Assembly (NCBI GenBank): GCA_964387075.1
Contig: CAYLVB010000001.1
Location: 62,001 to 126,000, forward strand
Length of the DNA stretch: 64,000 nt
Origin: PALSA-968 sp964387075
GTDB lineage: Bacteria; Bacteroidota; Bacteroidia; B-17B0; Aurantibacillaceae
Direction of reading: 5' to 3'
The position numbers were made by a program, and so were the translations under genes. A model generated the notes under the pieces. That model did not search any database. It was not told the DNA's origin and worked only from the letters and a program-made list of their open reading frames with translations. Positions 57,928 through 64,000 of this stretch are shown here, piece by piece (position 1 is the stretch's first letter; the number at the start of each line of letters is the position of its first letter).

Positions 57928-60900
57928 TCAAATTAATGATCCCCGACTTGTGCAGCTCCTTTTTGCGGAAATCTGTCGCTATAATTTTATAGACGTAAAC
58001 ATCTTCCTGCACGGGTTTGCCGTGGAAAGTGCCGTCCCAGCCTTCTTCGGGCTTGTTCCAGTGTATGATCTCCTGGCCCCAGCGGTCGAAGATCCAAACA
58101 TCCACTTCTACGTAACCGCTAAAAAGCGGCTTGAAGATCGGGTTATGTATATCGCCGTTGGGCGTAAAAGCGTTAGGAACGTAGAAAGCCGGCTCGATCT
58201 CGATGCGCGCCGTATCCATCGCGTAACATCCTAATTCATTTACGGCAGTGGCGAAATAGGTCATGTTCTTTTCAGGAGTGGCAATGGTGGTGTAGCAGGT
58301 AACGCAACTCAAATAATCGTAAGGCACCCAGGTAACAGGATAATTAGAAACCGCCACCAGCGTTACACTTTCTCCGTAAAACACTTCAGACATATGCGGA
58401 GTTACTTTTACGATAGGCAAAGGAACGACGTTCACGGTCAAACTGTCCTTTGTAACGCAGGGGCCATTCGTTACCGTAACGATGTATTGAACAGTGTCTG
58501 GAGGGTTAGCGATGGGATTCCAGCCGTTAGGATTACTTAAGTTTGACGGAGGGTTCCAATTGTAAGTGTAATTTCCGGGCGGATTTACCTGCACCGAGAT
58601 GACCGCAAGATCTCCCTGGCAAATGGTTGTATCGTTGGCCGACGTAGTTACCGGCTGGAAAACATTTATGTCTATGTTATCATCAGCCTGGCAGCCATTC
58701 GCGTCAACGGTGCTCACCACGTAAGTTCCGGGTGCATAAATTACTATTACCTGTGTGGTTTGTCCGGTTGCCCATTGCCAGGTTATTCCGGGTCCTGTTG
58801 CAGTCAATACAACACTATCACCCGCGCAAAGCTGCGAGGTGGCGTTGATCACGGTTGTATTGGCAGGGAATACATGCACCGTAACCGTATCGTTCTTCGT
58901 ACACATCCCGTCCGAAACACTCAGCGTATAAATTGTGGTTAGCGAGGGGCTTGCAATTGGATTCGGAATTGCGGGATTACTTAGACCAATGGCAGGGCTC
59001 CATGTATACGTTATCGCGGTAGGAGAACTCGCGTTCAGCTGCACCGTATCGCCGATGCAATAGGGCGGAGGCATTGGAATTGTAATGGTGGGCGAAGGAT
59101 TGACCGTGATAGTTCCTGTTGCTGTATCGGGTTGATTACAATTCGTTGTATCGGTAACAATGAAAGTAACTGTAAATGTTCCTGTGTTTGTGTACGTGTG
59201 TGTTGGACTTGCCGTGGTAGAAGTATTTCCATCGCCAAAATCCCAGGAGAAACTGTTAGCCCCTGTACTTGTACTCGAAAAATTCGCGGCATAAGGCACG
59301 CAGCCCGTTCCGGAAGTGATCGTATAATTGGCCGCCGGTGATATGTTGACCGTTATCTGGATCGTATCCATTCCGGTGCAACCGTTCGCGTCGGTAACGG
59401 TTACAGAATAGATTCCCGAAGAATAAACATAAATAGATGGCGTAGATTGAGAAGTAGACCAATTATAAGCTGTGAACGGAAGTGTTGTGCTCAAATTGAT
59501 GCTGTCACCCGAACAGATCTTCGTGAATCCCTGGATCACCGGTACAGGTTTGGGATTGACGATGACATCTACTGTATCTGTTGCCGTACAAAAACTATCT
59601 GCCACCGCAACGATGTATTGCGTGGTTACGGTTGGTGTGGCTGTAGGGTTTGCGCAATTGGTGCAACTGAGCCCGGTTCCGGGCGTCCAGGTATAACTTA
59701 ACACACCGGGAGTCGTTGCGTTCAATTGCACATTACTGCCAATACAAATCGGCGGAGGCTGGGCTACATTGACCACAGGAGGGGCTGTTACACGGATGTA
59801 AGCATAAGCTGTATCGTAAATGTTGCAGGTTGTAGTGTCCATGGCCACCATTTGCACGGTGTAAGAGCCGGCTGCGGTGTAGGTATGAACCGGGTTGACC
59901 TGGGTTGAAGTATTTCCATCGCCAAAGTTCCAGGTGTATTGCGTGGCGTTAGAACTGGAGTTCTGAAATGTGACCGTAAAAGGCAGGCAACCTACGCCTG
60001 TGGAAGGAGAGATCGAAAAATTAGCCAGCGTGATCACAAGGTCGAAACGGAATTTTACAAGCGCGTTATTGCAATTGAAAGAATTGTTTGTGCTCGACCA
60101 TGCGCCCGGTGTTGTAGGAAGATCAGAATATCCTCCGCATCCCTCGCAAATGGCCTGGTAAACCACGCCCTGCGCATCAAAGCGACTGGTTCCACCATCT
60201 ACGTGTTCCTGGCTGATGCCACCGCCCATAAAAGTAGCATAAAGCAGGGCAGAAGCGTTCTTTTGCAGAATGAGGAAATAAAAATCGGCGCCGTCAGTTG
60301 TCGTTTGAAAAGCATTCCCCGTTACAGGCAGTCCGGCGGTTGTACTGCTAAACACATTATAGCCAAAAAGCGTACCTCCCCAACCCGAAATGTAAATGTT
60401 CTCACAATTGTCTACTAAGAATGCCGAAGGTGCGATATCAGCAGTTCCCTTTCCCGTTCCAAATACTGTAGAAAAGATCGTGGTGTTCAAATTCGGGTTC
60501 ATTTCGTGGATGAACTGGCCGCTACCGGGATTTGAATAAACAGTGCCTACGACCGGGTAACCTCCGTTAGATTGTCCGTACACATACACATTCCCGAATT
60601 TGTCAAGCTGTATGAAATAAGCCTGGTCGTAGCCTGCCGTTCCAAGAAAAGTAGAAGCTAGAATAGAATTACCGGCGTTGGTCATTTTGGTAACGAAGCC
60701 ATCTATACTGCCGCTGTAATTGGGTTTTAGCGTGCCCGGAGTAGAAGGGAAGTTGGCGCTTTCGGTTCCGCCCACCACAAAAATATTGTTGGTAGCATCC
60801 AAAACGATGTTATATCCGGCGTCGTTCGCGTTCCCGCCCAGGTAAGTACTCATTTGCAAAGCGGAAAGATTCGCATTCAGTTTGAACACAAGCGCATCCT

Positions 60901-62269
60901 GTCCGCCGCCGTTCGTTGCCTGTATGCAACCCGCGGTAACCGGAAAGTTATTGGAAATGGTACAAGATGCTACGTAAACATTGTTGTTGGCATCAATGAT
61001 CACATCACTGCGACCATCATCGGCGTAATTGTATTTGAGCGAGCCCAGGAAAGTTTCTACCGCAGAAATGCTCACGCCGTCGTCCTGCGACCCTCCAATA
61101 AATGTGGAAGCCAATAAGGCAGTCCCATTGGGATTGAATTTTGTTACAACGATGTCGGCTCCTCCGTTGATGGAAACATCATAAGCGCCGGCGGTAACCG
61201 GGTAATTGTTGGAATATGAGCGTCCCAGCAGGATCAGGTTATTTGCATTATCAACGATGGTCGACATGGGAGCTTCGTTATCGGCTCCTCCCAAATAAGT
61301 TGAATATAGCAAAGTGGTTCCGGTAGCGTTGAATTTACTAACTACCATATCAAAACCTCCGTAGGCGTAGGTAGCGTTGATCACTCCTCCCGCGTAAGTG
61401 GCCTGGAAGGTTCCTACCGTGGTTGGATAACCTACTCCAAAACAAACTCCGCTGGTATATCCGTTACCGGCAGCATCATACGTGGCGCTCATTCCCCAGT
61501 TATCGGCCGTAGAGCCGGTGAAAGTGGAGAAGACAAGGGTTGGATCAATGATCAGTTCTTTGCCCTTATCGTAACTACCTAAAACAAGACTTACTTTATT
61601 TCCTTTTAAGCTATACCCACACTCAACCTTTACTTTTTCATTTCCATATTCCTGGTACGCGTAAGGCGTTTGCTGAAGCATCTCGCCGACAGAGGTTTTT
61701 ATGTACAGGTGCCCGTTCTTTACATAGAGCCGTTCTTGCCCGCTATACTTCATTTTTACCTGTGAAACATCGGCACCGGGAGCAAGGATAAAGTCATAAC
61801 GCACATTGTTCATTTCGCTATGCGCTTTTACTGTTATGCCCGGGTAAAGTTCTTTATAGAGAACAGCGCCATAAAGCGAAACATTGCCAGCCCATTTCTT
61901 AGGGTCATTACCTAGAAAGTAGTTGTGATAAAATTCTTTTTGATCGGCACCCTCCATAACGGCGTTACCGCAGCCTTCAAACTCCATTTTCACGGCGTGA
62001 AAGGTAAACGAGTGGTCATCGCTCTCGTTCTTTCCACCTTCGTGCGGGTGCAGCACAGAGAAACCTTTTTCGGGGTAGAACAAATACGTAAAAGCGTTCT
62101 TTTCAAGAAATAGACGTCCACCGCGGAAATCGGCGCGGTATAATACCTGGTTCTCCCACTGCCCCTTGTTCTGAATAAAATTCAGGTTACGCGGGTTGTC
62201 TTCATGCGAAAAAAGGGAAAGCGGCAGGCATAAAACACAAAGTATGCGTATAACGTGTTTTATCTTCAT
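57920..62269 (-). CDS. Giant SBBP/PKD-repeat protein with type B (CHU_C) C-terminus, paralogue of the 36.3-kb protein
   Basis: The ATG at 62269 gives 1449 residues starting with a signal peptide (MKIKHVIRILCVLCLPLSLF). A further 18 codons upstream are open but lack a signal. Residues about 27-245 are the DUF7948-like domain (FIQNKGQWENQVLYRADFRG). SBBP propeller repeats follow to about 760 (GSTADNWGMSATYDAAGNGY, ALVFKLNANLSALQMSTYLG). ICEGCGGYSDLPTTPGAW near 740 parallels the same spot in the 36.3-kb protein. Two PKD domains and several Ig-like repeats lead to the CHU_C domain (FYVPNAFTPNGDIHNP to KSGIINLIR). It is a T9SS type B cargo. No PorP/SprF gene is next to it. Confidence 0.87.
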   Translation of the reverse strand: MKIKHVIRILCVLCLPLSLFSHEDNPRNLNFIQNKGQWENQVLYRADFRGGRLFLEKNAFTYLFYPEKGFSVLHPHEGGKNESDDHSFTFHAVKMEFEGCGNAVMEGADQKEFYHNYFLGNDPKKWAGNVSLYGAVLYKELYPGITVKAHSEMNNVRYDFILAPGADVSQVKMKYSGQERLYVKNGHLYIKTSVGEMLQQTPYAYQEYGNEKVKVECGYSLKGNKVSLVLGSYDKGKELIIDPTLVFSTFTGSTADNWGMSATYDAAGNGYTSGVCFGVGYPTTVGTFQATYAGGVINATYAYGGFDMVVSKFNATGTTLLYSTYLGGADNEAPMSTIVDNANNLILLGRSYSNNYPVTAGAYDVSINGGADIVVTKFNPNGTALLASTFIGGSQDDGVSISAVETFLGSLKYNYADDGRSDVIIDANNNVYVASCTISNNFPVTAGCIQATNGGGQDALVFKLNANLSALQMSTYLGGNANDAGYNIVLDATNNIFVVGGTESANFPSTPGTLKPNYSGSIDGFVTKMTNAGNSILASTFLGTAGYDQAYFIQLDKFGNVYVYGQSNGGYPVVGTVYSNPGSGQFIHEMNPNLNTTIFSTVFGTGKGTADIAPSAFLVDNCENIYISGWGGTLFGYNVFSSTTAGLPVTGNAFQTTTDGADFYFLILQKNASALLYATFMGGGISQEHVDGGTSRFDAQGVVYQAICEGCGGYSDLPTTPGAWSSTNNSFNCNNALVKFRFDLVITLANFSISPSTGVGCLPFTVTFQNSSSNATQYTWNFGDGNTSTQVNPVHTYTAAGSYTVQMVAMDTTTCNIYDTAYAYIRVTAPPVVNVAQPPPICIGSNVQLNATTPGVLSYTWTPGTGLSCTNCANPTATPTVTTQYIVAVADSFCTATDTVDVIVNPKPVPVIQGFTKICSGDSINLSTTLPFTAYNWSTSQSTPSIYVYSSGIYSVTVTDANGCTGMDTIQITVNISPAANYTITSGTGCVPYAANFSSTSTGANSFSWDFGDGNTSTTASPTHTYTNTGTFTVTFIVTDTTNCNQPDTATGTITVNPSPTITIPMPPPYCIGDTVQLNASSPTAITYTWSPAIGLSNPAIPNPIASPSLTTIYTLSVSDGMCTKNDTVTVHVFPANTTVINATSQLCAGDSVVLTATGPGITWQWATGQTTQVIVIYAPGTYVVSTVDANGCQADDNIDINVFQPVTTSANDTTICQGDLAVISVQVNPPGNYTYNWNPPSNLSNPNGWNPIANPPDTVQYIVTVTNGPCVTKDSLTVNVVPLPIVKVTPHMSEVFYGESVTLVAVSNYPVTWVPYDYLSCVTCYTTIATPEKNMTYFATAVNELGCYAMDTARIEIEPAFYVPNAFTPNGDIHNPIFKPLFSGYVEVDVWIFDRWGQEIIHWNKPEEGWDGTFHGKPVQEDVYVYKIIATDFRKKELHKSGIINLIR

Positions 62270-62402
62270 GGTAAACGTATATAAAGATAGCAATAAATGG
62301 CTAAAAACAAAGCATTTAGCCAAATAAATGTTAAAAGCCAGCGGTTAAAAAGTAAGAAAGGTCTGTAAAGTTTATGTACGGTTTTTTCACTTCTTTAGTA
62401 CC

Positions 62403-63659
62403 ATGGCGGCCAAGACCCTAAGAACCATATTTTTTGTACTCCTGGCTTACAGCAGTTTTGGTCAAAAGACCTCGAAATGGCTCGACAGCCTGTTTAAAAC
62501 TGCGCTCCCGCAACACGCTAAGGTCTTTGCAAATCCAAAAAAGTACAAGTTGCAGATCATTTGCACCCGCATCACGCGCGACAAGAACAATAAACCATCC
62601 TTTAAGAACTTTTACTGGAGAGCCGACACGAACCAATTCTTCTACCCGGCCAGCCTGGTGAAGTTGCCTGTTTCTATCATAGCGCTTGAGAAAATAAATT
62701 CTTTGAGCGATAAAGGTATTGACCGCGATACGCCGATGCAGACCGATAGCGCGTTCTTTTGTCAAAAGTGGGTAAAGAGAGACAGTTCGTCCGAGAATCG
62801 TTATCCTTCGGTAGCGCATTATATCAAGAAGATGTTCTTGGTAAGCGACAATTATTCTTTTTCGAGGGTGTACGAGTTCGCGGGATGCGATTACCTGCAC
62901 GGCAGCCTGGAGAAAAAGGGATTTCAGAACATTCGGTTGGTGAATCGTTTGGACGGCCAATGTAAGAACGACACGGGAAAGATCACTTCGCCGGTAAGAT
63001 TTCTGAATGAGAAAGGGGAGGAGCTTTATAAGCAGCCGCTTACTTTTGCAAATTACAGCAAAGCGCATCCCTTGCCTGTGGCCAAAGCGGGAAGGGCGCA
63101 TGTAAATGAATTTGGAAAACGCGTGTATGAACCAAAGGATTTCAGCAAACACAATTTCATGAGCCTGTACGACTGCCACGAGATCATGAAACGGCTGGTG
63201 TTTTGGAATTATATGGAAAAAGAAAAGAAATACGATATCAAGGAAGACGATTGGAAATTCATGATGAAACATTTGGGCATGTATCCGCGGGAAAGCGAAT
63301 ACCCGAAGTACAGCGACCGCAAAGTGTTTTACGATAGCATGAAGAAATACTTTATGTGGGGAGCTGCAGCGGCAAGCATTGACAGTGATACAGTGCGGGA
63401 GTTCAATATTGTTGGACGGGCTTACGGATTTTTAAGTGACGTGGCTTATGTTGTGGATTTCAAAAACAAAGTAGAGTTTTTGATCTCCGCAACTATTTAT
63501 ACCAGTGAAAGGAACATTGTAGGCAGCGGGAAATACGAATATGAATTGATCGGCCTTCCTTTGTTCAAAGAGGTAAGCCGCCTTATTTACGCCGAAGAAA
63601 AGAAGCGCAAAAAGAAATATGAACCGGACCTTAAGGAATTTGAGCTGTTTGGAAAGTGA
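62403..63659 (+). CDS. Exported class A beta-lactamase-like serine hydrolase
   Basis: The 418-residue protein has a signal peptide (MAAKTLRTIFFVLLAYSSFG, then Q). FYPASLVKLPVSII near residue 83 is the SxxK catalytic motif. FLVSDNYSFSRVYEF near 145 carries the SDN motif of class A enzymes. The third motif (KTG) is not evident: the corresponding strand reads AYVVDFKNKVEFLIS. The protein is about 130 residues longer than a true class A beta-lactamase, with an inserted helical region and a Lys-rich tail. It may be a penicillin-binding-type peptidase or an amidase. Resistance function should not be assumed. Confidence 0.78.
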   Translation: MAAKTLRTIFFVLLAYSSFGQKTSKWLDSLFKTALPQHAKVFANPKKYKLQIICTRITRDKNNKPSFKNFYWRADTNQFFYPASLVKLPVSIIALEKINSLSDKGIDRDTPMQTDSAFFCQKWVKRDSSSENRYPSVAHYIKKMFLVSDNYSFSRVYEFAGCDYLHGSLEKKGFQNIRLVNRLDGQCKNDTGKITSPVRFLNEKGEELYKQPLTFANYSKAHPLPVAKAGRAHVNEFGKRVYEPKDFSKHNFMSLYDCHEIMKRLVFWNYMEKEKKYDIKEDDWKFMMKHLGMYPRESEYPKYSDRKVFYDSMKKYFMWGAAAASIDSDTVREFNIVGRAYGFLSDVAYVVDFKNKVEFLISATIYTSERNIVGSGKYEYELIGLPLFKEVSRLIYAEEKKRKKKYEPDLKEFELFGK

Positions 63660-63661
63660 GC

Positions 63662-63883
63662 CTATTTTTCCTTGGGTGTGGAACGGGTCATCTTTATCCC
63701 AATAATGATCATGATAACGATTGCCGTTGCGCTGATGATCTCGGCGATCATATGGCCTGTGATTTCCCCGGTTTTAAAGACCTCATCAAAACTGTACCTG
63801 GGCAGTTTCTTCAGCGCGGTGATGAAGCCAATGATGAAGATCACGCTTATTACCAACATGATTATTCCGACTCTTTTTTTCAT
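63662..63883 (-). CDS. Small two-span membrane protein of unknown function
   Basis: From the ATG at 63883 there are 73 residues: MKKRVGIIMLVISVIFIIGF (first span), a short loop LKKLPRYSFDEVFKTGEITG, and a second span (MIAEIISATAIVIMIIIGIK). It ends TRSTPKEK. The start overlaps the stop of the upstream gene as ATGA, so the two are co-translated. It resembles no family I can name. Confidence 0.65.
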   Translation of the reverse strand: MKKRVGIIMLVISVIFIIGFITALKKLPRYSFDEVFKTGEITGHMIAEIISATAIVIMIIIGIKMTRSTPKEK

Positions 63884-64000
63884 TTTGCTTTTGCGTAAAC
63901 CATTTTTTTCTGCTTCGTGTCCCAAACCTTTAATTGAAAGCAACGGTAGATATCAATAGGGCTGAGCGTAGTGGTCTTGGGGTGCTGCAGTTCGGGGATA
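63880..64000 (-). CDS. Unidentified gene, C-terminal end only
   Basis: A frame open from the right edge encodes 39 residues, beginning IPELQHPKTTTLSPIDIYRC and continuing FQLKVWDTKQKKMVYAKAK. Its TGA overlaps the ATG of the small two-span membrane protein. The mix of residues looks coding and the coupling supports it. The function cannot be told from this fragment. Confidence 0.55.
   Translation of the reverse strand, partial: IPELQHPKTTTLSPIDIYRCFQLKVWDTKQKKMVYAKAK

Noticed and set aside
62418..63272. Long 284-codon frame antisense to the serine hydrolase gene
   Set aside because: It is a mirror of a well-supported gene with signal peptide and catalytic motifs. The antisense product shows no coherent domain.

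Overview
The window looks like chromosomal DNA of a member of the Bacteroidota (class Bacteroidia), probably an environmental lineage that uses the type IX secretion system (T9SS). The grounds are: conserved Bacteroidota gene order rpmB-rpmG-DUF4295-ftsY; Bacteroidota-type promoters (TAnnTTTG at -7, TTTG/TTG at -33) in front of many genes; a PorW/SprE lipoprotein and a PorP/SprF protein; at least four secreted proteins ending in type A sorting domains and three very large proteins ending in the gliding-motility-type (CHU_C, type B) domain; and a bacilliredoxin. I cannot name genus or species.

Layout. 1-5.5 kb: a cut-off secreted protein that begins a SprB repeat at the left edge, a bacilliredoxin, and a HAD phosphatase translationally coupled to sprE/porW. 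5.8-16 kb: mostly housekeeping genes (phosphohexomutase, MBL hydrolase, BaiN-type flavoprotein, M43 protease, pepT, pyrH, a barrel protein, arfB, a YwqK-repeat lipoprotein). 16-26.7 kb: an ABC-F ATPase, a 1605-residue secreted repeat protein, the rpmB-rpmG-DUF4295-ftsY group, hsp20 behind a sigma-54-type promoter, and ruvC. 26.7-40.3 kb: a minus-strand block devoted to the T9SS: a giant type B protein, two type A cargos, PorP/SprF, an OmpA/PD40 protein and another type A cargo. 40.4-46 kb: mvaB, a barrel protein, an SDR plus exported dikinase-like gene pair, a lipocalin-like lipoprotein and pyrF. 46-49.5 kb: an accessory stretch with a RhuM-Fic protein, a small zinc peptidase, a DDE transposase and the 3' half of a tRNA gene. 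49.5-64 kb: ffh, an acyltransferase, alaS, a zeta-like kinase with a tiny overlapping partner, an M23 peptidase, an amino-acid permease, another giant type B protein, an exported serine hydrolase and a two-gene fragment at the right edge.

How the genes fit together. The strongest theme is building and loading the cell surface: SprE/PorW is a T9SS component, PorP/SprF and OmpA/PD40 proteins attach or carry type B cargo, and the giant PKD/Ig/SBBP-repeat proteins are the likely cargo. Both halves of the SRP targeting pathway (ffh, ftsY), which would feed such exports to Sec, are here but unlinked. The least expected gene is a signal-peptide-bearing protein with a phosphohistidine domain followed by a PEP-synthase-type ATP-grasp domain, the order found in plant glucan water dikinases. 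Other points of interest are a 14-bp tandem repeat inside the signal-peptide codons of PorP/SprF, a T9SS cargo combining YadA-head-like repeats with an S74 self-chaperone, and several genes whose promoters imply leaderless or nearly leaderless mRNAs.
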